DNA of 64,000 bases from Rhizaria sp. SCN 62-66. Taxonomy: Eukaryota > Rhizaria, unplaced. The notes under the pieces were generated by a model. That model did not search any database. It saw only the letters and a program-made list of their open reading frames with translations, and was not told the origin of the DNA. Made by a program: the position numbers and the translations under genes. The stretch covers positions 18,905 through 82,904 of the forward strand of contig MEDY01000091.1 of assembly GCA_001724265.1 (NCBI GenBank), read 5' to 3'. This document shows, piece by piece, positions 19,934-31,700 of this stretch (position 1 is its first letter; each line of letters starts with the position of its first letter).

Positions 19934-20629
19934 GTGGTCGTTGTGGGCTCGAGACGCCACTCACTGAGGCTCAGGCTGTGCGTGTCAGCGATCGAGAGCA
20001 AGGCAGCGACGAGGTGTAGCGACAAAGTGAGACAAGACTTAGAAAAGCGCAAGTACAAAGCCAGCGTCCGTAGATCTCAAAAGTGAGGCTTTGTGTAAGC
20101 GTCTAATAAGCGTAGTTCAATGTTGATGGGTGAGATAAGTTAATAACAGTCGCTGGACGTGATAGGTGTGCGGTGGGAGAGTAGAATGAAGGAGGGTCGG
20201 GACAGCTTGGTCAGCAGTCGACTTTGTAACACGCCAGAGAGACCAAATCAAAGCGTTAAGTCAAACAAATACAGTACCAAATATAATGTGCCAAAATGTG
20301 TCGTATTCATTCGTGATCTTGCAATTAACGGATGATACGGCTCAGAATAGCAAAATATATGAATGACTCAGTCACTCAACTTAACGAGTTGTCGAGCTTC
20401 CCGATGTCACTTTCGCTTGGTTGAACTCTACGGAGATGGCGTAGAACTCGTTCATTTGGTCGTCAAGTCGCAAATAAACTTGATCATGGAACTTAACCAC
20501 TACCATACTACATTTTTCTAATATTATCAGAACAAAAACTTGTGTCTTACTATCCATGTACCCTACAACTTCACACTAACCTCGAAACGCTGAATCCACT
20601 CATCTTGTGCCCCCACACGCTTCTCATAG
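19934..20629. other. divergent promoter region
   Basis: This interval of about 0.7 kb lies between the TAPT1 start (-) and the cyclophilin-SYF2 start (+). The side nearest TAPT1 is mixed in composition and the remainder is AT-rich. No gene or convincing motif was seen. Confidence 0.4.
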
Positions 20630-22424
20630 ATGGCATCTGCTTCTTCCGCGTCGAACCCGCGCGTGTTCATGGACATTTCCATCGGCAACCGCCCCGTGGG
20701 CCGCATGGTCTTCGAGCTCTATGCCGATACGACGCCCAAGACGGCGGCCAACTTCCTCGCGCTGTGCACGGGCAGCAAGGGCACGATGCCGCACTGCCGC
20801 CAGCCGCTGCACTTCAAGAACTCCTTCTTCCACCGCGTCATCAAGGACTTCATGGCGCAGGGCGGCGACTTCACCGCGGGCAACGGCACGGGTGGCGTGT
20901 CGATCTACGGCCGCACGTTTGCGGACGAGAACTTCGTGCGCCGCCACATCGCGCGCGGCCAGCTCTCGATGGCCAACGCCGGCCCCAACACGAACGGCTC
21001 GCAGTTCTTCATCTGCTTCAAGTCTACGCCGTTCCTGAACGGCAAGCACGTCGTTTTCGGCAAGCTGGTTGAGGGCATGGGCGTGCTGGACGCGATCGAG
21101 AGCAACCCGACGAACCGCGACGACAAGCCGCTGCGCGAGGTCAAGATCACGAACTGCGGCCAGGTCGGCGGCGCGGGCGCGCAGGACGCCGCGGCTGCCA
21201 TCGCCGAGGAGAAGCTGCGCAAGGAGAAGGCGGTTAAGGCGCTCGCGGCGGCCAAGGCGGCCGAGGACGCGCGCATCAAGGAGCTGGCCGCCAAGAAGGC
21301 GCTTATGGCGGAGCAGATGGCCAAGCAGGAGCGCCTCAACAAGCTCAAGCTCATGGGCGCGCAGGAGGACTCAGAGTACGTTCATCTGCCTTACGATAAC
21401 TCACTGCAATCAATATATATTGATTCACATGCTTCTGACTGTTTCGTCTCAACAAGAAAGCTCTGGTTTCCTTGTTAAGAACGACGACACTATGGCTGGT
21501 TGTGAAGAAGGAGGCACTGAATAAGACGTTTCGTGTCTTTGTTTCAACCACGCCTACATTCTCTTGTTTTCTCTTATATTTTATCTGTGACACGACACAT
21601 CTGTATTTTCCAATTGGCTCACAATCATATTCACTGTATATCTTTTCATCTGTCACTCTTGTTGTAGTCGCCCCGCCGCCGCGGCCAAGGCCGTGACGCC
21701 GGTGTCTGAGCGCGAGCGCAAGCTGCTGGACCTGCAGCGGCGCATGGCGCTGGCCAAGGCCAAGAACGTTAGCGACGTGCGCGACGAGTCGCAGCGCCTC
21801 AACAACCCGAACCCCGCGGCCAAGGCCAAGGGCCGGGGCGAGGTTTTCGTCGGCGCCGACGGCGAGACGGTCGCGCACCGCAAGCCCAAGCACGCCGACG
21901 GCGACGGCGCCGGCGCCCGCGACGAGGACGACGGTGAGGTGCGCGCGCTGAGCAAGAAGTCCAAGGGCGCGGCGGGCAAGGGTGGGTCCGGCGATGAGGA
22001 CGTGGCGCCCGAGCTGCGGTACCTGGACGCGACTGTGGGCGACTGCGACGACTACGCCGCCAAGGTCGCCAAGAAGCAGGCGCGCGCGGCGGCCGAGGGC
22101 TGGGCCGTGCACGCGATGGAGAACAAGTACAAGACGCACGAGAAGCGCAGCTCGAACCTGCCGCAGACCAAGAACACCAACGCGCCCGCCGGCTCGACGA
22201 GCGCGATCAACTACAAGCCCACCGACGCGCAGCTCAACAACTTCGTGGAGGAGATCGACAAGCAGGAGAAGATCCGCATGGAGAAGCGCCGCAAGCGCCA
22301 CCTGGAGGGCAAGGATGCGACCTACATCAGTGACGACAACAAGCGCTTTGCCGAGAAGGCCGCCAAGCACTACGACAAGTACACCGCGGAGGTCGCCAAC
22401 GCCCTTGAGCGCGGCTCCGCGTGA
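20630..22424 (+). CDS. cyclophilin-SYF2 fusion
   Basis: The exons are 20630-21375 and 21668-22424. The 292-nt intron (GTACGT...TGTAG) joins GA+T to give Asp, producing 500 residues. Residues 10-180 are a cyclophilin peptidyl-prolyl isomerase domain with [16 protein letters not shown] (catalytic Arg) and [19 protein letters not shown]. The Trp that contacts cyclosporin A in human CypA (WLDGKHVVFG) is Phe here ([10 protein letters not shown]). A Lys/Glu/Ala coiled linker follows. Residues about 265-500 match the splicing factor SYF2: [23 protein letters not shown] early, and the signature C-terminus [33 protein letters not shown] (given here in part as [18 protein letters not shown]). SYF2 belongs to the NineTeen-complex-related set of the spliceosome, which also contains cyclophilins, so the fusion makes functional sense. 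The exon-1 frame alone would end 34 residues into the intron. The stop is TGA. Confidence 0.85.
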
Positions 22425-22517
22425 GCGCAGAGTCGAATGTGAGCATAGTTCTCAACTTTGAGAGCGCGAATTGTATTTTCTGGTAATTATTGAGTTGTTT
22501 CTTTGATATGGTGCCGT

Positions 22518-22523
22518 AATAAA
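22518..22523 (+). terminator. putative polyadenylation signal AATAAA
   Basis: A canonical AATAAA hexamer lies 94 nt after the TGA of the cyclophilin-SYF2 gene. It is a positional match only. Confidence 0.45.
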
Positions 22524-22634
22524 CTTAAATACAGCCTACTTAACCACTTTTTCATCATGAGTAAGCTTCCGTTTTTTTCTCCAATGCCGTCGTCACCGTC
22601 AAGTTAGCTTGCATGATGCCAAACATGTTAAGGT

Positions 22635-22680
22635 GACACGGGAACAAATCGCATGGCAACGGATTACCATTTCCCGTGTC
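22635..22680. repeat. 10-bp perfect inverted repeat
   Basis: The arms GACACGGGAA (22635-22644) and TTCCCGTGTC (22671-22680) are exact reverse complements, separated by 26 nt. The arms are GC-rich in an AT-rich spacer and could form a hairpin on either strand. Confidence 0.8.
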
Positions 22681-23085
22681 CCCGTGACTCGGTCAAACAC
22701 TCTGTGCATAAAGTCACTTGTTGTCGAATGCTGGTAAGCGAAGACGCAAGCATGTACACCGTTCAGAGCAGGAGGTTCGATAAAAATGATTATGTTGCAG
22801 CAATAGAATTAACGTCTATCGAAATAAAAGGTAGTTGTATTATAAACCGGCAATCATTATGTTCACTCTATATATTACATTACGACTCTCAACTCAAGCT
22901 TTTCTTGGCTAATAAGATTACATTATAATCCATCACATGTCTCTTGAGCATACAAACATGCTTACGTACTCTCTAAGAGCACTCACCCGAGCATATAGTC
23001 ATGAATATATGTTGATTGGCACACTGAAATAATACTTACAACAAGAACATTAGCAACAACAATAACCCGCATTGCTATCACAAAA

Positions 23086-26000
23086 TCACCGCTTGCTGAA
23101 GTTGAAGAAGGTGATAGCAAAGAGCGTCACGATATGGGTACAAACCAAAAACAGAATCATCCACCCCACGGCAACGGAAGTGTTACCAAATTCGAAACCA
23201 AGATATCTCGATACAACATCAGCCAGTGGCATTTGTGCGGGCTTTTGGTCGATGATGACGGTGACGAGCTGGCCGCACATCGGAAGTGGGCTACATGTGC
23301 CGACCTGGGGCATCACAAGTGCCTCGGTACCGTGTGAGAGCGGGAGAATGCGAAAAAGCCACAGCCAACCGCGAGGAATCGACGGAAGCGGGTTGATAAG
23401 TCCAGCGTACACAACAAATAAGCCGAAGCTCATGCCTTGAAGAATGGCAGCGATCGCCGTGTTGGGTGTAGAGTAAGCAAGGAGCTGGGCGAAAGCGATG
23501 TAAAGCATGCAGCACACCAGAGTGATGCCGTAGAACTTGAAAAAGAGCTCGGCGTCGCTAGAAAGGCCAACGAGAAAGTACGACGGGATTTGTGCCACGA
23601 ACGCAGTAAAGACGCACCACAGAATCTCGTTGATAAAGCCCGTGAAGGCCCACAGCGAAGGATGGTAAGTGCCGGATGCAATCTCACGGTACAGCACAAC
23701 GCGCGAGGACATGAAGTTAGGCAGCGCAGACGCGCCGTGAATGAGGGCACCAAACGTGACACTGACAGTGATGGCAGAAATCAGCGAGATGACGTCGGCT
23801 TGCGCGTACACCTTGCTGCGCAGATCGAAGTAGACGAGTCCGAAGAAAATGGACAGCACCGCCACAGCTATGATACGCGTGGTCATCATCGCAGGGTTGC
23901 GCCAGTAGCCGAGAAACGTGCGGCGTATCAGGCGCAGGAACGCCTCGCCGAATCCGGCACGGGCGCGGAAAACGAGTCCTTCACCGATCATCTCAGCACA
24001 CTCGTTGTCGGGCTGAGGCGCCACGGTCGCCACAGCCGTGGCGCTGGCAACCGTTTTGGCAGAGCCGTTCTCCGGCATGGCCTCAATACGCGCAATAACT
24101 GTGATTGCCTCGCTGCGCTGCGTCGAGGCAAGCCACGTGCTCGTCATGCGGGCGCGGAGCTCCGCCACATCGTCGTAGCGCCCGGCCTGCGAAGTGACGA
24201 CGGCGCCCTCCTCATTGCCGTAACCGTTTTCAGCGCATGGGCTAACACATTCGTCACCCTTAGCGCTGACCTGGCCCACACCCATCTCCTCGAGCATCCA
24301 TGACGCGGGGTTCGTCTGCGGCGGACACGCGGACGCGCGCGGCACGGACTCAAGGTAGGGAACAAAGATACGGCAACGGTGGCCGAGGTCGCCAAAGAAC
24401 ACTTGGTGGCCACCGGAGGCAAGCAGCACAAGACGGTCAAACAGGTAGAAGATTTCGGTGGACGGCTGGTGAATGGTGCAGATAACAGAACGGCCGGAGC
24501 GCGCGATACGGCGCACGACGCGCATAACGGTCTGCGCGGCGCGGGAGTCAAGGCCCGTGGTGGGCTCATCGAGAAACAGCACGGCAGGGTTGGCGACGAC
24601 CTCGCAACCGATGTTCACGCACTTGAGCTGCGACGGAGAGAGACCCAGCGTAGACCCGCCGCCGATGATGTGGTCCTTGATTGAGGTCAGCTCAAGCACT
24701 TCAAGGACCTCGTCGACGATCTGCTCCTTAATGTCAGCGGGGACGCAGCGCGGCAGACGGAGGTTTGCTGCAAAAAGCAGCGTCTCGCGCACAGTGTCAA
24801 AGGGGAACAGCGAATCGAACTGCTCAACGTAGCCGGTGAGAGCAGAAATGGCCTTGGCGTTTGCCGTATGTCCGTTCAGCGTGATCTTGCCCTCGACAAC
24901 ACCCGAGTTCTTGCGACCGGCCAGCACGTCAAGCAGAGTGGTCTTGCCGGCGCCTGAAGCACCCATAAGCGCGGTCAGCTTGCCGGGCTCTGCGTAGCCC
25001 GTCACGCCGCGAAGCAGCGGGCGGTCCACAGTTGCGCCTTCGGAGTTCCTAACCTGCACCGTATAGTGAATATCGTTGAACGAGAGCCAGACAGGAGAAA
25101 ATGGCAGCGTCTCACGCAGCGCACGCAGGTCGCCGCTAGAACTCTTGCGAGTTGGAGCAGGGGCGGGAGCAGGCGCCTTCTTGGCCAAGGCACATGAGGA
25201 GTCAGCGGCAGGGGCAGCGCCGTCCACAGCAACAACTGTACTGTCCGCCGGAGCAGGAGCAGAACCATCTTCGGGGATAGCAGCGGCGTCTGCCGCCGCG
25301 ACCTCGCCATCCGCAGCGGGAGCAGCAACAGGGGTAGCGGTTTCTGCAGTCGCGATTGCAAGAGTGTCGGCATCGCCGTCGCCAGCGTACACGTCGTCCT
25401 CACAGCCGCATCCCTTATCGCCGTCGGTGGCGCTGCGGCGGGTGCCGCGAGTAGCCTCGTAGTAAGGGCGGATCATCATGCGCGAGTGCAAAAAGAGCAG
25501 CACGAAAGAGAGGGCAAAAAGATAGATCACGGCGTAGCCAATCCACTCACGGCCAATCTTCATATCGAGCATGTTGAGATAAGACTCACCAAGAGTGATA
25601 CCGGTGTCGGTGATCGAATCGTACCGCGAAGAGAGAAACTCGTTGTTGACCATGGCACGAAGTGTCCACGCAAAGGGAGAGATCCAGAGCAGCCAGCTAA
25701 TCCAGTCGGGCATGGCGGTCATCGACACGAAGAAACCACCAAGAAGCATGAGCGTCGACACCGTGGGACCGGCAATGGCTTGCGCTGCGGAAGCGTTGGT
25801 GAAGAGAGAGGTGAGTAACCTAAAAAAGATCGACATGTTGATTGATTGCGAAAGCAGTACTCCATAAAATGTGAAGAATGCTTCACCTGTCGGGTTGCAG
25901 TTAGAAAGGAAGTACGCCGAAATACTCATCAGGAAACTCTCGGCAGCAATGAGTGGAATTGCGACGATTGCGGCTGAGCACACGTACGACCATGTGGGGT

Positions 26001-27741
26001 AAAAACCCGACGCGGCCTGGCGGTACACAATGCGTGCATTCTCAACAGAAATCGGAAGTTCAACGACAGCACTGAACGCCACCTGTGAGATTATGATGAG
26101 GAAATTCGCGCAACGCAAGAAGAAGTTCTCCGGCGAGATGTCGAAGAAGAACGAGCCAAAGATGAGGCCCATAAGAGCGCCCTGAATCAGGCGCGGGATA
26201 AAGAGAAGCTTGTTACGCGTCAGAGTCAGCGCCTCACGGCCGATCACGCGCTTGGCGACAGAGCCCAGTGAGCCGGAATAGCCAACGCTGTAAGACGCGC
26301 GGGCCTCAGGCGTCGGCATCAGCGGCGGCAGCGGCTGTTGCGATGCATTATTTGCGGCAGTCAAAGGCGAGGACGGCAGTGGGGGCAGCACCGCAGTGGG
26401 GAACGACTGCTGCACAACAGGCCGGAGTACGGCGTTGAACGGGGAGGCCGCGAAGTGCTCAAGCATGCTAGTCGTGGTCAGGCACTCGGCGCTAGTGATT
26501 GTGAGCGGGCCCAGCGACGACTGGAGCATTGCTGCGGTGGGAGTTGCGGCGTCGCCACCCTCGGCGCGCAGCCGCGCAAGAGTGGCGCGGGGCTGGGACA
26601 TGCAGTCGATGATAAAATCGCACACGTCAACGTCGGCGGGGCAGACGAAGCCGAGCGAAGCGAGATAAGGCAGGGCGTCTTGACGCGGCCCGTGGTACAC
26701 GACCTGCGCAGCGCGCAGCACAATAATTTCGTCAAACTGCGCAAACAGTCCGGGCGTGGGCTGTTGCGCGGTCGCAACGACGGAGCCGTTTGTGGCACGT
26801 GTCCACTGGCGCAGCGAGCGAGTGATGTCCTCAGCAGTGGCTGTGTCGAGACCGTTGGTGTACTCGTCGAGGAAGATCGCGCGCGCGTCACCAACAAGCA
26901 TCTCACCTACTGTCACGCGGCGCTTCTGGCCGCCGGAGATACCGCGGATCATGGCGTTGCCGATGACTGTGTCTTGGCACTACTCGAGGCCGAGGAGCTT
27001 AATCGCATTCGTCACGCGCTCAGGGTCAACAACAGCAGAGGTGCACTCGTGCGCAAAGCTGAGCGTCTCGCGCACCGTGAGCAGAGGCAAGTGCTCATCG
27101 ACCTACATAAGGGGTGTGAAAGGAGAAACGCATCATTGATTCGCGCATATTAGATTAGAAGTTAAAACGAAGGTCGATGATCGAACAGGTTGGACTTGAA
27201 GCATGCTGAGAGCGATATGGGAACGTACCTGATCAACGTAGTGGCACATGCGGCGCACGTTGCAGCCCTGTGCCTCCGCCTCGGCGCGGGAGAGACCGTT
27301 GTAGCGCACACCGGAGTCGCCAGAGTCGCTGTCGATCGGCTGCTTCTGCGCCAGCGCCTTGAGCAGGGTCGTCTTACCGTGGCCGGGCGGGGCGAGGATG
27401 AGGACCATGGAGCCCGGGCGGATGCGGCCGGAGGCGGCAAGAAGGCGGTGGAAGTCTTGCTCTTTGCTAGACGCGCCGCAACTAAGAACTGAATCGAGTG
27501 CGGACTTGAAGGGCGAGAGGACGGTGACGATCTCGCCTGCGTTCGAGGGAACCTTGACAGTGACGTTGAGGTTGTGGTAGGCAATGGTCAGGTCAGTGGC
27601 AAATTTGGTAGGGGCAACTTCCACATCAGTGTTAACCTTAAGAGGGAACATAGCAACCATTTCTACGTCGTTAGACGTCGAGACAACGCGGTCTGGCGAG
27701 GCGGAAGACGTCTCCGCAGGGCCAGCTGTGGGGTCAAGCAT
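23086..27741 (-). CDS. full-size ABCG/PDR transporter with in-frame TAG
   Basis: The exons are 27741-27229 and 27102-23086. The 126-nt intron is GTACGT...TGTAG, phase 0, and the gene has 1,510 codons. The order is NBD1-TMD1-NBD2-TMD2, as in plant, fungal and oomycete pleiotropic-drug-resistance pumps at the plasma membrane. NBD1 has Walker A PPGHGKTTL, C-loop ISGGQ and Walker B IFLDEYTNGLD. NBD2 has GASGAGKTTLLDVLAGRK, a divergent C-loop LSPSQ and Walker B LFLDEPTTGLD. The splice restores YVDQVDEHLPLLTVRETLSFA, which is well conserved. A TAG at 26982-26980 (codon 212) interrupts NBD1 between LLGLE and CQDTVIGNAMIRGISGG. Everything on both sides is intact and in frame. It may be a readthrough or sense codon, a recent nonsense mutation (for example CAG to TAG), or a sequencing error. 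The final stop is TGA. Confidence 0.85.
26980..26982 (-). other. in-frame TAG codon inside ABCG NBD1
   Basis: On the minus strand the codons read GGC CTC GAG TAG TGC CAA GAC, in the same frame as both flanking conserved blocks, 40 codons after the splice junction. No GTACGY donor lies nearby, and an intron covering it would delete conserved NBD1 residues. Confidence 0.85.
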
Positions 27742-28707
27742 GGCAAATGCTGTTTAGGAATGATACAGAACCAGGGGAAACAAATATAAAAGGTAAAACA
27801 TTTACTTTGGACAAATTCAGCCATTAAAAAGTGAAATATTGTTAAAACATCTTGTATACATGTCTCGCCAGCTGTTGGTTTGATGTACAGAACAGCGCGC
27901 CTCCTCCGCACGTGGTTCAGCTCCAGAGAAATGCAAAACGGCTCTCACGTGCAGGTCTGCATCTCAAAATATCTGCTCTGCATTCTGGCAGCCCGTCTGC
28001 GGACTGGTTGTGGTGGGTCACGCAAATGAGTTGTGATAGAATACCCTAATGGTCAAATATGAAAATAACTTTTGTTCTAGAGGAGATTAACTAAATATTA
28101 TTTAAAATACAATATTTTTTTGTTATGCTAACGATTTCTGCGTCCTGGCAGACAGGGCTATCTTCGATGATGCCATAACTTCACCCTCCTCCTAGCCTCG
28201 CTATGACTCTGCTAGATCAAAATTCAACGCCGAACTCATGTTGTCAAGTACATAGAATTGAATAAAACATGTTTTATTTGGTCCTATGATGCCTCTAATT
28301 CGTGTGAAAGACCTAGTTCCGCGTCGGCCGTTACCAACGATGACTGTTGTTCCAGGATACCGACTTGTGCTCGACCTTGCGCTTTGCAAGCGCAAGCGAC
28401 TCCCGAAATATCAAAATGCATGTTTGTGGTAAAACACAACCGTGTTACACATCAGCAATTGACGTGAGAATTAAAGTGCGCCCAGTGATGGTCTACCACA
28501 CTGCGAAGTTAAGTGCGAGTAATATGTCAATGAATGCAGTACTAAAAATGAACGAATGTGTATGTGTTGTATATCAAATAAAAAAGATCTTTGAATAACG
28601 ATCTAGCATTTTAAATCTTCCTTTTCGTGCTCGAATACCTAAAAAGAAACTGGCTGTTGTTGTGATTGAGTTGCCAGTTGACTGCAACTTGATGAATGAA
28701 GAAGTGC
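27742..28707. other. 0.97-kb AT-rich gap, no gene
   Basis: This spacer lies between the ABCG start (-) and the 3' end of the giant AK-like gene (-). I see no coding features with the GC-rich signature of genuine exons here. A small perfect hairpin (28376-28396) is the only structured element noticed. Confidence 0.4.
28376..28396. repeat. 7-bp perfect inverted repeat, 7-nt loop
   Basis: The arms CTTGCGC (28376-28382) and GCGCAAG (28390-28396) are exact reverse complements around a TTTGCAA loop, in an otherwise featureless AT-rich spacer. Confidence 0.7.
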
Positions 28708-31700
28708 TTAATGGAAATACTGACTGAGGTGCACGTACGCGCTCGCCTTGCGGAACGCGGACTCCTCCCTCTGCTTGCGCTCATCCGCATCGCTTTTCAC
28801 AGCAACACCGTTCTTGGCCGCAGCTGCAGGCTTGCTATTGTTCGCAGCAGTCTTGTTGTGGAGCGCGATGAGCGCGTCACGCAGCGCGCGCGTCGCCGCA
28901 GCGGTTGCGGCGTCGCTGCCGACCTCCTCGGCTGCCAGGAACAGCTCCGTCGCCGTCGCGGCGCCGGCCACGGCGGCGGCCTTGGCTTCGCCGTGGCCGT
29001 GGTCGCCGCTGTCGCCGCTCTGCGCAGCGGCCGCGCTGGCGCCGGCGGCCGCGTCGTCGGTGCCGCGGCGACCAAGCGAAAGAAGAATGTCGCCGTACAC
29101 GCGCAGCAGCAGCGGGAGACGCGCCTCATCGTTCTCGAGCGAGAGCAGCGGCACGGCGTCAAGCAGCGCGGAGACCGACGCCGCGTCCGAGACACTGCTG
29201 GACTTGACCGCGGCGCTGGCGCTCGCAGTCGCAACAGGGCCCGTCGTGGTGGAGCGATCGATGTGGCTGCGGACGAGGTCGCGCAGGGCGGCAACGTCCA
29301 CGCCGCCCACGCTCGCGGCCTTGCCGTTGCTTGCAGCGGCAGCCGCAGTGTCCGTGTAAGGCGACGGGCGCACGCTGGAGCCCGCGGCAGCGGTGTTGGC
29401 GAGCGCGGGCAGCGAGCGTGTGGCCCAGGCGGCGCTGTCATCGTAAACGCGACGCGTGCGCGCACTGGGGGGACGCGCGAGCGCGCCGCTCTGAGGCCGA
29501 GCAGCAGCAGCAGCAGCAGCACCAGCGGCAGCACCAGCGGGAGCAGCAGGCGCGGCATTGGCGCTGGCGGTGTTGGCGAGCCCAGACGTGCGGATGGTGG
29601 CCGCGAGCGTGGGTACAAGCGAGCAGCGCGACAGGAACAGCGCGAGCCGCTGCGCGTGCACGCCCACACCGGCGCCAGACGCGGCGCCAGTGGCGTTGGT
29701 GTCGGCGCTTGCGAGCGAGCCCATGAGGGCGCCTGCGGTCACGCCGCCGCTGGCTGTCTTGTTGCTGCTGCTGGCGTTGGTGTTGTTGGGCGTGAAGGTG
29801 AGCGCGCCGACGGCGCTGCCGTGCGCGACCTTGACGAGGTGGTCGCGCTGCTGCTCGTTGAGCGCGGCGAGCAGCAGCGCCAGGAACAGCAGCTGCGAGG
29901 GGCCCGTGGCCAGGCCGGGGTACAGCACGCGCGTCGCGCCGCACTCGGCCAGCGCCGCGGAGAGCACCTCGGACACGCTCGCGGCCCCGGGCGCGGCGCG
30001 GCGCTCGAGGTAGCTGTAGGTCGACGACTCGGTGCTTGCCGCGCAGCCGGCAGCAGCGGCGTCGCTGCTGCCGCTGCTGCCAGAGGTGAAAGCGATGAGC
30101 TGGCGCATCTTATCCTCGGCCTGCTCAGCAGCCTCCTGCGGGCTCACGGCAGCAGCCGCGCTGGTCTGGCCGCCGCGAGCGGAAGCCTTGGGCGACTTGT
30201 ACTTGTCGCCAAGAAGGTACTTGAGGGGCTCGGCAGAGAACTTGCGCGCCGCGGCCTCGCTGCCGCAGCGGTACACGCGCTTGCAGTAGACAACGCACCA
30301 GTACCACTCGCCGTTGCTGACGCTGCTGCCGTTGCCGGCGGCGGAGCTGTCGGCGACGGGCAGGCCCGTGGCCGCGAGCGCCAGCGTGCCGCGCGCGCGA
30401 GCGTTGTGCGCCGCCACGGGGCAGCGGCCCTGCAGCGCGAACACCGACACAGAGCCGGAGCCGCTAGAGCTGGAGCTGGAGCTGGAGCCGGTGCGGGACG
30501 CGGGGCGGGGGCTAGCAGCCGCGGGCGCGAGGCCGGGGGGCGGCGACGGCGCGACACGCGTGCGCGGGCTGCCGCTGCCGCTGCTGGCGTTGTAGCCGTT
30601 GGACAGTAGCAGCAGGCGCTGCCACTCGAGCAGCGTGAGGCGGCGCGGGCGGGCGGCGGCAGCGGGCAGCGCGGGAACCGCCTCGGCCAACGTCTCGAGC
30701 GACTTGAGGAACGCGGCCGCGCTCTCGCCGGCGGCCGCGCTGGACGCCGTGAGTGGGACCGCGGCGGCGTGCAGCTGCAGCGGGCGGCTGAGCTTGCGGA
30801 GCGCGTCCTTGGCGGCGTAGCGCCACGGGTTCGACAGCAGCGCGCACAGCGCGGCGGCGGAGCTGGCGCGGTAGATGGTGCCCGCGAGGTCGACGGCGTA
30901 GCACAGCGAGCCCGACGGCAGTAGCGCGCTGTTGGCGCCAGAGGCGGCGGCGGCGGCGCTCGCAGCCGTGAAAAGGTTGTCTTCGCCGGCGTCAGCGTCG
31001 TCGTAGCCGGCGCTGGCGGCGAGGCCCGAGTCGGCCTTGACGAGCTTGCCGTGGTCAGCCCACGCCACGGGGCAGTAGCGGCGCCACACGCCCTGCGCCT
31101 TGCCCACCACGCCAGTCTTGGCTGCGCTGCGGGCCGAGGCGCTGCCGCCGTGAGCGCTGACGTTGCCGCTGGCGCCGCTGCCGCTGAGCGCGAGGTGTGC
31201 GCACAGCGCGGGCGCACCCAGGGCCGTGGCGCGGAGATACGCGGCGCGGGCGAGCGCGCGCGAGGCGAGCGGCGGCATGCACGCGTCGAGCAGCGCCCAC
31301 TGCGTGGCCGCGGCGTCGAGCACGAGCACGTCCTCGCCCGCGCTGCTGGCGACGACCGCGGTGATCGGGGCGCTCGCCGTCGCGGTCCCGGCGTTGATCG
31401 ACGCGTTGGAGGGCATGCGGGACACCGAGAGCAGCTTGGTTGCAGTACTAGCGGGGGCGGCAGCGCCGGTGTTGCGGGGCGCGTAGGCCGCGAGCGCCGC
31501 AGTGACGGCGGCGGTGACAGGCGAGGCCAGCGAGGGCACCAGCAGCGTCGTAGCGGCGTAGGCAGCGGCCGCGGCGGGCGTCGGCAGCACCGCAGCAGCG
31601 GCAGCAGCAGCGCGCGCCTTGGCGCGGGCCTGCTTGTCGAGGCTGGCGTTGCCGCCAGCAGCGACGGAGGCTTCGGTGTCGACGACGACCTTGGAGCCGA

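Larger units (their letters stand above)
22425..23085. other. convergent 3' spacer
   Basis: This 0.66-kb AT-rich spacer lies between the cyclophilin-SYF2 gene (+) and the ABCG gene (-). It holds a putative AATAAA signal (22518-22523) and a perfect 10-bp inverted repeat (22635-22680), both listed separately. A 91-codon open frame at 22653-22928 has no recognisable features and was not called. Confidence 0.4.

Noticed and set aside
22653-22928. 91-codon open frame in the convergent spacer
   Set aside because: AT-rich codon use unlike all genuine exons here, and no recognisable feature.
26980-26982. Explaining the ABCG TAG by an intron or by selenocysteine
   Set aside because: There is no GTACGY donor nearby and an intron would delete conserved residues. 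UAG is not the selenocysteine codon.
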